A DNA stretch of 64,000 nucleotides from Diploscapter coronatus (taxonomy: Eukaryota; Nematoda; Chromadorea; Rhabditida; Rhabditidae): positions 2,681,249 to 2,745,248 of the forward strand of contig OZ038423.1 in NCBI GenBank assembly GCA_964036155.1, in the 5' to 3' direction. The first letter of the stretch is position 1. Each line of letters begins with the position of its first letter. Shown here one piece after another: positions 10,987 through 22,758 of the stretch. The notes beneath the pieces were generated by a model, which had not been told where the DNA came from, did no database searches, and saw nothing but the letters and a program-made list of their open reading frames with translations. The translations under genes were made by a program, and so were the position numbers.

Positions 10987-13900
10987 ATGTTCAACCGGGA
11001 AGTGAACTTTTCCGACAAGAACAAGAAGAATCACAGTTTCAACGACGAAAATGCGCTGCTGATTCAAGTCAACAATGGTTCGTGTTTTCTATTTTTGTTC
11101 TAATTTTATTTCTTTAAAAATAATTGCAATAAGTTTCTTCTCATCATTTTGACATATCTATTATTTGTTTACCTATTCTCATAGTCGCATGGAAGCGCGT
11201 TTATTGAAAGGTTAATTTTCGGAATTTATTCTAGAAAATCTTGAAACTTATTGCAACTATTTCTTTTTTCTGATCAAAAATCGATAAATGTCATCGCCTT
11301 TGTGATAAGTGTCAGAAATTCATATCATAACCTGAATGATAATGACTGATAACCTATCAATAACCCCACAATGAATAACCCGATTTCAACGATCATGTCT
11401 GCACGATATCCGAGAATGTCGTGTCTAGCAAAATTATCCCAGCCCGTTTTCTTTTCGTATCCTTCATCATAACAAGAGTTCTATCTAGCATCCGTCGCAT
11501 TGAATTATCATCAGAATCGCTGATAATCTTGTCTAGTGCTTTGGGACAGGACTAAAATACTGGCTGAAATAATTTATGACCTCGAAATTTTTGAAGATCA
11601 AAAGAGTTGCGTCTTTTTCCAAATAGTGCGCAAGATTGTTATCATTAGCTAAAGTTGCTTTTAGAAACTGGTTCATTTGCTTTCTTTCGAAAGAGTAACA
11701 TTTGCCTCGGAAAAGCTAGAGATTCCTCATTATCACCTGCCGCCATTTTATTAGTGCGGTTTTCTAATTTCGCTCTATTGATAGGCTAGTTCACTCATGC
11801 CCAAAGTCTGCTTTCAAGAAGGTAATTTTAAATTGTCGTGAGGTTTCTGTAACCTTTTGTCCGAGATTATTGAAATTTTACAGTACAGATGTTTCAAATT
11901 TTCAAATCAAAAGTCGAATTTTCTAAAGTATAATTACGGGACCCCGTAGGATGATACAAAAATATATGTTTTGAAAAAGATTTCAACAAATATTTGTACT
12001 GTAGAATTACTAAATTACTGTGTCCTATCCCTTGTCCTTCTAACTTTTCCTTAGTCGTATTTTTCACTTCATCAAGGACTCATAGAAGTACACTGCAATT
12101 ACAGTATCCAAAAATCCTGATGAAGTGATCTCAGTCTTCCTAACGCTTCTTCTCAAATCTATCTGCGCTATATTCTAGACGACTCACCGTCTCGTATCGT
12201 GCGGAACGGTCCCTCGGAATTGGGTAATTCGGGGGAGAGGAGGAATGACAATCCCGACAACAGAAATCAGAGGGACGACAACGAAATTCAAATTGAAGAT
12301 ATCATAGAGTGCAGCGGCGATGTCGATGTCAGACTTTGCCAACGACAGACCAGCATTCCCCCGGAGGAAATCCAAATGAGGAAGTTCAGTGTAAGTCTTT
12401 TTAATGCGAATATTTTATACAGTATCTTCCGTATATAGAAATTACTGTATCAGTTTTAGGATATCGCTGATTGGAGAGAAAGTCGATATTCATGCAGCAG
12501 CAATTAGAAGTCGAATTTGGAGGAGCGAAATAGCGAGTCGCGTAGAAGAGAAATGAGAGACGAGTGGCGTAATTTGTTGAATATCGATGTTCCCTTCAAT
12601 CAATAATATCAAGCGAAGCCCACGATTGATTACTTTTGAAGCGATTTTTAGACACTAAATTTCTAAATATCTTTGAGGTTTACAATATCAGGTCATAATG
12701 AAAAGTATGATATTGAAATAGATCCATTCTTTTATTTGAAACTTTGAAACATGGCTAATTTTGATTTTCAGAGTCTCCCTCAAAAATACCAAGACTTTCT
12801 CGCATTAGAATGGGATAAAGGATGCCTCATGAGTGATGGGAAACGACAGGTAAAGGATAAAAATGCAAATTTCAGAAAAAAAATCAAGAATTTCAAGTCC
12901 ATTTCTTTTCAAGAATATTTCTCTGAAAAGTGTAGAGTTAAAATCTTCATCGCAATTTCATACGATTTTCTACGGGAAAATCTCCTTTTCAAAAAATCAA
13001 TAAAGTGGGCGGAGCTAAGATCTAATTTTTGCAATATAGATCGACTTTGTGCTGGTGTGGGAAGAGGAGGATCCTAATGTGGAGCCACAAAGGTGCGCGA
13101 CAAAATCTAGCTATGATTCGGAGGAAGAAGATGAGGTATTTTTCTAGTTTTTATTTGTTTTTTTTTAAAGAGTTTTTGAATATTCACTAACTTTGAAGAT
13201 TTTGAATTAGCAGAAAAAGTGAAGTATCAAAAATTATTTGTATTTTAGTTTAATTTTTTAGGACCCCGAGAACCACTCAACTCCGATGGACCGTAAAGCG
13301 AGGCGACGGCAATATTTCGAGGCGAACCTCGAGAAGATGGAACTCCAATTGGAGCGAGCGGATATTAGTCCGACAGTAACCGTTGTCCAATTACAAACTC
13401 AAATTCAACTTCCATTTGATTTTCGAAAATTCTGAAACAAACATGCTAAAAATGACTTTTGTTTAAAAACCGATCATTTTTATGTAGGTTTCAAGAAAAT
13501 CCTACATTTCGTAAATTTCTAATTATTTCGTTGTTTGAATATTTGCATTTTTAGCTGGGTCGCACTCGCTTCACGTTTATCCATGCTCCATTCCACGTTC
13601 TCGAGAAACAGGCTCAATTGCTCTGCGTCAAACTCCCCGTCAGGAAATGCGATGTGTATTTTCAGGTAGACTTAAAAATTTATCCTGAATTTCTTTATTT
13701 CATTGAACTTGCAACGTTTTCAATTTTTTATCCTCAAAGTGTTTTCTAAAAATTACCTAGGATATTTTGAACGTCTTTGTATAAAATATTAAGAAAATGT
13801 ATTTTCTGCTAGGTTTTGAAACTTATCTTGGATCTCTCCATTTCTTCAAATTTTCCATATCCTTTCTTCGCCTTGGTGTTTCTAGAACCTAGTTTGAAAT

Positions 13901-16900
13901 TTGTCATTACTTTACACTTTCAAGAATAATATTTTAGGAAAGTATTTTTTATTTTAGAACCGAAAATACCTGCCGAATACGGTGGACACTTGGTTGTCGA
14001 AAATGCACATTTTCGAATTCGGCGAGGAAACGCGGACCAAATTAGACGAACCGGATTATTTCACCGCCCCCTACTCCGCTGACCGGAGACATCAGTAAGG
14101 ATTTGAGAACATCTTTTTGTATCACTTCCTCTTTTATTTTTCATTTCTTATTTTCCTTCATAACTAAATTGGAGTAAAAGCAAAACTCCCAACGCATCAA
14201 ATTTATTAGTTGAAGAACTGAAATTTTTTGAAACATTTTTTAAAGATCTGAATTTAAACTGTTGTTAAAAGGCAGTTACTATATGACGGAGGACGGGGTT
14301 TATAGTTAGGGTTAGGATAGGGAGGTGAGAGTAGGGAGAAATAGTACGAGGAAGACATCCTTCGTCATATAACTTTGGCTTGCTAAGAATATGGATAATT
14401 CCAGATTCGTGAACTGGGATCGACCGGACATCATGTTTCCAAACGCTGAGAGAGTGAGGATGGTGTACGATTTGCTGACCAGAGCTCATTACGGCTCTCC
14501 TTACAGGGACCACAAGGATAGGGTGCATTATAGGTAAACATGATATTTTTCGAGTATAAAAATGTTTCAAATGAGAAAATGAAATCAGATGTAGATATGA
14601 CAATTACTAAATGATGAAGATATGGGAGTGTGCGTCTTTTCCACAACATTTCTTTCAAGTTTCACCCATTCGTCTACTTTTACCTATAACACTCCACCAT
14701 TTAGTAATCGCCTATAGACGTTTGAAATCAAATTTCGATTAGTCCATTGTTGTTGCGGAAACAATAAAAACTGATATGCACTTTTTCTTAGGTAGGAATA
14801 GAAATTTTGGCAGATATGTTTGAAGTAAAATGAAATACGAAAGATTTTCAATAGTTCCTATTCACGTTTATTTTTCTGAGCTTCTTGCTGATATCTCGAA
14901 TTTTCCAGATTCGGCATCGATAGACTACTGGCCAACTATACGTACACCAGTGCTTTCCCGCTACACCAGGTAATTTGATTCTTTGCTTAAATTTAGCTTT
15001 GCATAAAAAATAACTACTCCAAACTTATAAGACAAAGTTACAATAGTTTCGAAACTCATTTATCCAATTGTTGAAAATCTATTCCTATTCAGTGCCAAAT
15101 TTACGTTGCATTGCTGAAATTAACTTTCATTTAATAACTATTCTCTCTGAAACATAATTATTTTGAGAGGAAAATATTTTGCAATGCTCAGCGTTTTTCA
15201 AATATAAGTATTAGCTTTCGATTAAAGCTTATTTTATTCAAAACATAAGTTTTTACTTGGTTTGCAGGAACTCCGTTCTCGACCCGAAATGCAACCGACT
15301 GGTCCGGAATCGCAAAGGGAGATGCTCTACGTTTACTGGGCCTCGTGGAGAAACCTCATCAAATATCAGCCTCTGGATTCCATCAAGTAGTTTCTTAATT
15401 TAAAAAAATAAATTACCCAGAAAAAATACTTTTTAGTAATCCACTTATTTTCATGAAAGTACTGTTTTTTCAAATATATATTTTTAATTTTAAGAAAAGG
15501 CTAACTTTTCCTAGCTTCTAATATCCTTTGATGATGTTAAAACTTGAGGCGGTATTTCGGCACTAAGATCGCACTCTATTTCGCGTGGCTGGGCTACTAC
15601 ACTCGATCGCTGTATTTGGCCTCGTTCGTGGGAATTCTCTGCGTCATTTTCGGCATGTGGAATGTGGATCAGGATATTGTGAGGTTCGATTTTTTTTTAA
15701 TTTTATATTTTTTAAAACAGACTATTTTTAAAATTGGCGGTTTTATTCTACTCAAAGCTTTGACTATCGCAAAATTATCTTTGTAAATCTTCTTCAAAAT
15801 ACTATTTTTAAACTTTTTTTTTTTTTTCGGAAAGAATATCAATTTTCCAGCAACGACATTTGCGGTCGTGACGGAATCGGCGCGAAGACGATCATCTGCC
15901 CGTATTGTGAGGACTACTGTGATTTTCAACGGCTAAACAGCAGCTGCGCTTATGCGAAGGTACGTTTTTTCTTCATTTTTATAGATAGCTTTATTTTACA
16001 AGTCACAGGAGCATCAAATATCATAGACACTTTCCTCTTACCATCAATTTTTTTTTTAAATGCTGCAAATCTGGCAAAGGTAATTAAATAGAAATGCTCA
16101 GATATCCTATCTATTCGACAACGGAATGACGGTGATATTCGCTGCGCTGATGTCTGTGTGGGCGACGATGTTCTTGGAGGGTTGGAAGAGGTATCACTCC
16201 GAAATCGCCTGGAAATGGGGACTCATGGATTTCGTCGTCGAAGAGGTTTTTTCTTTTTAGAAATTACAAAAATAGGTATCATTTTGGCTAGAATCAATTC
16301 AATTAGTGGCGTCTGTTGAATGTGATTAATCAAATTAAAAGGCCGACTTTTCAGGAACTAGTCCGACCCGACTTTCAATTTCGCGTAAAAACAAGACGAT
16401 ATAATCCAGTCACTCAGCAGGATGAGCCATTTTTGTCGGGAAAGAAAAGGGCCGCGAATTGGATCGCGTCCAGTGCAACCGTCCTGTTCTTTGTAGGTTT
16501 CAGGTTTTACTTTAGTCTGGGTATTTTCGAGCCTTTAATTTCATTCCAGTCTAACGTCCTAATAGCAAACAAGTACTCTCCATTGTCCTCGAGACGAACC
16601 TTTCGTATGCACTCTGCGTCTATGACCTGCGAAACGCACACATCGAGACTAGTGGGGAATAAGAGGGAGCAGAGCAAAAACAAACAGACATATAGACTAA
16701 GGCTCGCGGGTGCCCCTTTCCCCTTCCTTTGCAAGGGTTCATCTCGGAGACAATGTAGAGTATTCTTTCCATATTATGGTGTTTTCTTCTGAAGCTTATC
16801 CGAATTTTTGAGTAATAACAGTTTTATGAGCTAATCATAATGGCTAAATCTAATCTCACTCAATTATTTCTGAAACGTACCAAATTATTCCAGATCGTTC

Positions 16901-19900
16901 TCGTTTTGGCGACAGTTTTCGGAATGGTCGTGTATCGGGTGATCATGATGAAGTTGCTGGCTCAGGTTATTTTTTTTATTTATAATACATATAATTTTTT
17001 ATTTTTAAAAATTTGCAGGCGAATGATCCAAAAGTCGACTCCTGGGCATTTCTCATAGTCACAATTACAGCTGCCATCATCAATTTGATCGTCATCCTCA
17101 TCATGAACTATGTAAGTTTCAGGAAAATTTTACCTAATTTAAACATATTGAACAACGTTTTTCTTCCCATTTTCTGGAGCTACTGAATAATTCGAGGAAT
17201 TGATTTAACTTCGTTGAATCTTATTGCACACGATTTCTTTTAACCTTTTCTATCGTACTATTGACGCGGAAAAGTGGTTATTGGGAGCTGGTTGGTGCAG
17301 AGGAAACGCTTTAACTAAGTGTCTCTAACCCCCTCCATTGTACATACTATTTCGTCGGGGATTGTCAGGGTCTGCTTACTCCCCTATGCTCAAATAGCCT
17401 TGTTTTTGCGCGTTGACAATAAATACAATGCCAGTTAAAGAATGTTTAGAAGCTTATGTTAGATTTATCGATGATTGATCTAACATTTTCCAGATCTACT
17501 ACGAGCTCGCCCTGTGTCTGACTCGGTGGGAGTGCCCCCGAACTCAGTCTGACTTTGACAATTCCTTCACCTTCAAAGTCTTCCTCTTCCAATTTGTCAA
17601 TTACTACGCTTCACTCTTCTACATCGCGTTTTTCAAAGGATTGTAAGAATTTTTCGAATTTTAAATTTATCTTGGCTTATTTTAGATTTTCTCAGATACC
17701 CGGAGCCAGGGACAACGATGGAAACGTCAAAATTGCCGGGCATCGGTTGGAAGTAAACTTTACAATTAGTTCATTTTTCTATGTTTTCATTTAAGAAAAC
17801 TCTTCGAAAATAATGTGAAAAAGTTTTAAAGATTTAAAAAAAAATATTTTTTTGTCGAAAGATAAAATGGAAAATTTAGGGCTGCGACCCGGCGGGCTGT
17901 TTCGTGGAACTCGTCGTTCAGTTAGCAACTATTATGTGCGGTCGGCAATTCTTTAATTCGGCTATAGAATTGGCTTATCCGTGAGTTTTGAATGTTTCCT
18001 ACAGTCCTAGGTAGCACCTTCATCAGACGAAAATAACGCATAGTGGGTAGGTCGCAAGAGCGAAATCAGTTATAACACTACCTCGCAGAGACGACATTTT
18101 GGGTAGTTGCGGATTGAAGTGAAAATTTGTAAAGATAATATGTAGGGGTAGAGATCGAAAAGGTTTCTGACGATCGTTCTCCCTAGGACTGATTTTTTCC
18201 TTCAAATATTTTTTTTTAAAAATGACTGTTTCCAAATATTATTTTGTTTTTCTTACTTTTCAATATTTTAATTAATTTTCGTTTATTCTAGAATATTTTA
18301 TCTGAAAGATTTTTTCTTAATTTGTTTTAAATAATATCTAACCTTCAGATACATAATGACCCTCTTCCGAAAGTGGCAGTGGCAAGTGCCGATTTTGGAG
18401 ACGAAAAATCAAAGGAAGATCAGGATTCAAAATGAAACACACATGGTACGGATTTTTTAAAAACCATGAAATTAAATTTTATCGTCTTTTATGATAAAAT
18501 ATTTTATAGAACCATGCATCAGAAGAGGCTCCTAGAAAAGGACCACTTTTTCTAAGAAATAGTATGAGGAAGCAAGAGACGAAAAGAAAAAGTGGTGTCT
18601 TTTTCTATGAGCCATCAGAAGAGCATTCTTTGAGAATATAATATTTGTGTTGTTTTCTTGAGGACATATTTTAAAATAACTACTTGGAATGTGTTCTCTT
18701 AGAGCCATAAAATTTGAGTAATTTCTGTAATATTTTCTGCAATAAGTGCATATGATTGGAAACATTACCCAGAGAAACTTATGGCTTTTGATATACTTTT
18801 TGAGAACCATATTTTAAAGAATGGCTATTGTTGAAGTCTTTCAGAGAGCCTCCGGAAAGATGAGACGTTGGGAGGAGGACTACTATTTGGCGCCGTCATA
18901 CGATCAGTTCCTATTCGACGAATATCTGGAAATGGGTATGTTTTTTTTCTTCTAACTTCTCTTTGCTAGATTTACCCAAAATATCGTACTTTTTCGGAAA
19001 TGTTCAAATTTTTATAATTTTCAGTAATACAATTCGGCTTCGTGACTTTGTTCGTGAGTGCTTTCCCGTTGGCTCCATTCTTCGCCCTGGTGAACAATAT
19101 TTGGGAGATCAGACTGGATGCCTATAAATTTTTAGTCACCCAACAGAGACCCGTCCCCGAACAAGTAAATTTATTTATATTATTTTTTATCTAGCTGGAC
19201 AACGCTTATATTAGATATTGAGTTATTTTTATAAAAGCACGGAAATTTTTGAAACATGCGATTTTGTATTTTGACTACGACTGTTTGGAATAAGATAAGC
19301 AAAATATATGTGGATTGCTATAAAATTAGTTTGAATTTTTGTAACATTTATTCTTTTTATTTCAGGCGAAAAATATCGGTGTGTGGACTAACATTCTGGA
19401 TTTCCTGAGCAAAGCCAGCGTGACAATTAATGTAGGGCTAATTTTTAAATGAAATTTAAACCTACATCTGCCAAGGTAGTCTGTAGAATTCATCGATATG
19501 ATTTCAGGCCCTGGTAATCGCATTCACTTCTGATTTCATCCCGAAGACCCTTTATTATTACGCGAATGGGGGCATGGACGGCTACGTGGAATCGTCCTTG
19601 TCGTGGTTCGATGCCAGACACCTTCACATCAAAAATGAATCGGGTTTTGCTGGAATCACCGCTTGCAGGTTGTTTTTCTAATATTACAACAAAGCGAAAA
19701 TATAGTAGCATATCGTATTATTCAAGTAGATTTGAAACACTCTGAAACTTGTCCTTTCAAATAACGTGATCAAATAGAAATTTCGCATGACTCGGATCGT
19801 CCAATATTTGGAGAGTTCAATTGTTCGAAACATTTGAAATTTGAATGCGAATTTTCATATTTTTTATTCACGCCTCAGAAAGCATACTGACCATTCATGA

Positions 19901-22758
19901 ATTCAAAGCTACCATTCTTAAACGTTTTTGAAACATGATTAAAGCAAGGATGCAATTTTAGATATCGAGGCTACCGTGAACCCCCCTGCAGTCTGAATTT
20001 CACGAATCCGAAAACTGGGATGCCGGTACGGTAGTCTGAATTATTCAGTTGTTTATTTCAACTTTATATTTCTATCAAAAACTAGGATCCACTAACGTTA
20101 TGAGCGAAAAGTTAGTGTTAACGCGCAAAGGAGATTATTCGAGCATAGAAGAGACGAACATATTCTGGCAACCCTTAGACGAAATAGTGTGTTGAATGAA
20201 GAGAGCTAGAGGAATAGTTAGATAGTTAGATCATATCTTCTGCACTCGGCATGCTCTGGCTCCCGATAACCTTTTGCCGCGCCACTGATAAAACTATTTT
20301 ATTTGAAGCAACGAAATTCGGATTCCAGGTGAGCTGCGATAACGGCATGACGCTGTCCTACGAGTGGTGGCGAGTCTTGGCAACAAGGCTCATTTTCGTC
20401 GTCATTTTCGAGGTAGGGTTCAGAGAATTTGCGGATTTTATCGCGATCATAGAGTAATAATAGTAAAGCCACATAGTGGATCGAATTCGTATACCGTTTT
20501 TATCCAAAACTCGAATCATAATCATAGTATGTTTTATCGAATTCTTGAGTGTAGACCAACTGACGATGTGGTAATAATGCGAGAGGTTTTGTTCAACAAT
20601 ATTCTAGAAATGTAATTATACAAAAATCAAGTACATTTTTTCAAACCGAAACCATGTTTTTTTCTTACAATTAGAATTTTCAAGAGAAAAATGCGTTTTA
20701 GATACTACTGGTTTTTTAAAAATTTTAGTTGATTTTGCAGCACATCGTATTCCTGCTGAAGATCTTCGTGGAGTACCTGATCGAGGACGTGCCGGAGAGG
20801 GTTTTCGTCCAGCAGCAGCGCGAGAAGTACCTACTCAGAAAGGCGCTTCTAGCTGATCTCGCAGCGGGAGGCAGCGACACTTCCAGAGCGTTAGTTTTTT
20901 TTTTTTTTTTTAATTTTATATCTTTAAACCTATAATAATTTTATAGAAGAATTTGAAAAATAATGCTTATGACTGTTAGATTTTTACAATTTTTTTTTTA
21001 TAGATTGATAATAATGCCTTGAATAGAGGAGTGGAGATTTTGGATTTTTTTTAAAATGACTTTACTAAAACTTTGATGTAGGTTTTAAAAGGAAGAATAG
21101 GGGACTGAAAATACTATCAACTAATTCTCCGGGAGCAGTAGTTTGAAGGAAATCTTTTAAAATAAATGAAAAAGAAACTAAATTTTAACTAATTGAATTT
21201 TGACAGTGCCGCTTTAATATTGATGTACGATAGATATCGAAACGCTAATTTATAACCCCGAGAAAAACGACATTTTCGAATTTAGTTTATTACGGACCTA
21301 CCTCGGTCCTTGGATTAAGTTCGAGTTAAACATAAATTTTAACGTTGTTAAGTTCGACTTAATTTTGCGTTCCACCAAAATCGGTTTTTGGCATAACATA
21401 CGATCACTGCGTTCTATTCTTTATTGATAGATAAACTTTTCGCTCTTCATTTTCTTCATGTTATTTTCTCTTTCAAAATAATAATGGTGTGAAGAAAGTG
21501 GAGACGACAAGATTCGTCTGTCGTTAAAGATAGGATAACGTAAGGATATTAAAACTGGCTGGGATACTGTTTTAAAAACACCTGCCAAAAACCCTAGTAT
21601 AGTGAATTGTGATAAATGTCGTAAATTTTGTAGTGGTTGTAAGCTCCAAGAAACCGACACCGAGGATATCATACAGTTGAGAAAAGCGCAACGAAGATCG
21701 TAAGTTGAGACAGTCGAATAGCCTAGTGGTTATGCGCTTACTAATTATTATGTTTTAACAACGTACGCTTTACTTTTCTAAATTAGCTAACTCAACTTTA
21801 TGTTGTAACAATATTTCAATTGCTAATGATTATTTACGGGCTAAAATTTTGTTTAGTTGATCACTTCTATATGCATATGCAAGACTATCAATATGTTTCG
21901 TATCTATATGCATACATATTTTAAAATACCACATTTTCTCTAATAGAAGATCTGGGGTCATTATTTTCGATTATATATGATAGACTTCTATTAGAAAAAA
22001 TACGGCGTCTGCAAAATCAAAGATGTAAAAAATTCGAATTTCAGGGCTGCTGATGGCGATAGTGAGGAAACCGCATTCCAGCCGGGATCTTTCACCCATG
22101 ATCTGGTAATATTTTAATTTCTGGATTTACTGTAAATTTCACGCACGTTAAACTTGAAAAATAGTAGAATTTCTAGAAAAGCCAGGGTGTGTACATTATT
22201 CCAATTAAATATTGGATGAAGTTTACAGAGTCGACTTTTATGGGTGTGCTCATACTTTGAAATCGTGTCAGCATTAAATGTCAAGTGTCAAAAGTATGAA
22301 CGCACCTTATATAAAATTTTTTATTACCTAAACTTGATAAGATAGATTGATGCCTTTTAGAGGCGTAATTCGTTACCTGAAAAGAATCAAGTGAGACTGG
22401 ACTTAAAGACTAATTTGAGTGATACCCTTTTAACCTCAAGGTTTAACTTTACTATTCAAATATAATCATTTGCCATTTCCCCAATTTTGTAGCATACTAA
22501 AAATTAGAAATCCCGATAAGTTTATGAACATTGTATAATTGTGTGATAATTATATATCTGGTTTGAATCAATTTCAAAGATGATCAATTTTAGATTACTG
22601 GCTATAAAAGGGTTGATCCTAATGGTCGGAAGAAAGCTCCATTGGCAAGATCTTCAAATTCGATCGAATCTTTTGATACTGCATTTTCCACATCGTTCAA
22701 CGACAGATCAGAAACAGGACAGGTCAATTCAAAGTCGAAGAAAATCACCGATGTTTAA
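10987..22758 (+). CDS. Anoctamin (TMEM16) family membrane protein
   Basis: Calcium-activated chloride channel and/or lipid scramblase family, in plasma or internal membranes. Twenty-nine exons join in frame into about 1077 residues: 10987-11077, 12179-12390, 12772-12849, 13040-13135, 13262-13375, 13555-13665, 13958-14094, 14405-14533, 14909-14969, 15268-15386, 15549-15683, 15851-15959, 16102-16245, 16355-16492, 16894-16965, 17019-17111, 17494-17642, 17686-17752, 17880-17980, 18349-18445, 18845-18935, 19025-19164, 19366-19431, 19508-19668, 19962-20025, 20329-20412, 20741-20889, 22045-22105, 22594-22758. The N-terminal dimerisation domain ([16 protein letters not shown]) and a Cys-rich loop ([11 protein letters not shown]) precede the membrane core. 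All six acidic or polar calcium-site residues known in TMEM16A seem present: Asn711 and Glu715 (NSAIE), Glu777 and Glu780 (EYLEM), Glu809 and Asp813 (EIRLD). The start ATG directly follows TTTTTTCCAG, so a trans-splice site or a missed 5' exon is possible. The acceptor of the exon at 15549 is GAG. Channel versus scramblase activity is not decided by sequence alone. Confidence 0.95.
14271..14379. repeat. Foldback element, arm family II, in anoctamin intron
   Basis: Arms read AGTTACTATATGACGGAGGA and, on the opposite strand, AAAGTTATATGACGAAGGAT. The loop has GTTAGGGTTAGGATAGGG and AGAAATAGTACGAGG, so it pairs family II arms with the loop motif of family I. Confidence 0.75.
16580..16756. repeat. 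Foldback element in anoctamin intron
   Basis: Arms CATTGTCCTCGAGACGAACC and, on the opposite strand, CATTGTCTCCGAGATGAACC. The loop of about 120 bp has no similarity I recognise to the other elements. Confidence 0.7.
17258..17421. repeat. Foldback-like element in anoctamin intron
   Basis: Short imperfect arms (CTATTGACGCGGAAAAG against ATTGTCAACGCGCAAAAAC) around a loop that includes TACTATTTCGTCGGGG. Confidence 0.45.
18002..18191. repeat. Foldback element, arm family III, in anoctamin intron
   Basis: Arms CAGTCCTAGGTAGCACCTTC and, on the opposite strand, CAGTCCTAGGGAGAACGATC. The loop shares GGTAGGTCGCAAG with 9386-9472 but is about 100 bp longer. Confidence 0.75.
18533..18607. repeat. Short foldback element in anoctamin intron
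   Basis: Arms TAGAAAAGGACCACTTTTTC and TAGAAAAAGACACCACTTTT (opposite strand) around a loop with AAGAAATAGTATGAGGAAGC, the shared loop motif. Confidence 0.65.
20890..22044 (+). other. Largest anoctamin intron, no nested gene seen
   Basis: An A/T-rich intron of 1,155 bp. A tRNA A-box-like string (TAGCCTAGTGGTTATGCGC, 21719-21737) occurs, but no B box or cloverleaf follows. Confidence 0.5.

Noticed and set aside
12453..12560. Extra anoctamin exon after 12390
   Set aside because: The open segment soon meets a stop, and exons 12179-12390 and 12772-12849 join directly in frame.
16316..16792. Single 158-codon open frame as one exon
   Set aside because: Only 16355-16492 is anoctamin sequence; the rest runs into an intron that contains a foldback.
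21700..21800. tRNA-like A box (TAGCCTAGTGGTTATGCGC)
   Set aside because: No B box (GTTCGAATC-like) or acceptor-stem pairing follows at a proper distance.
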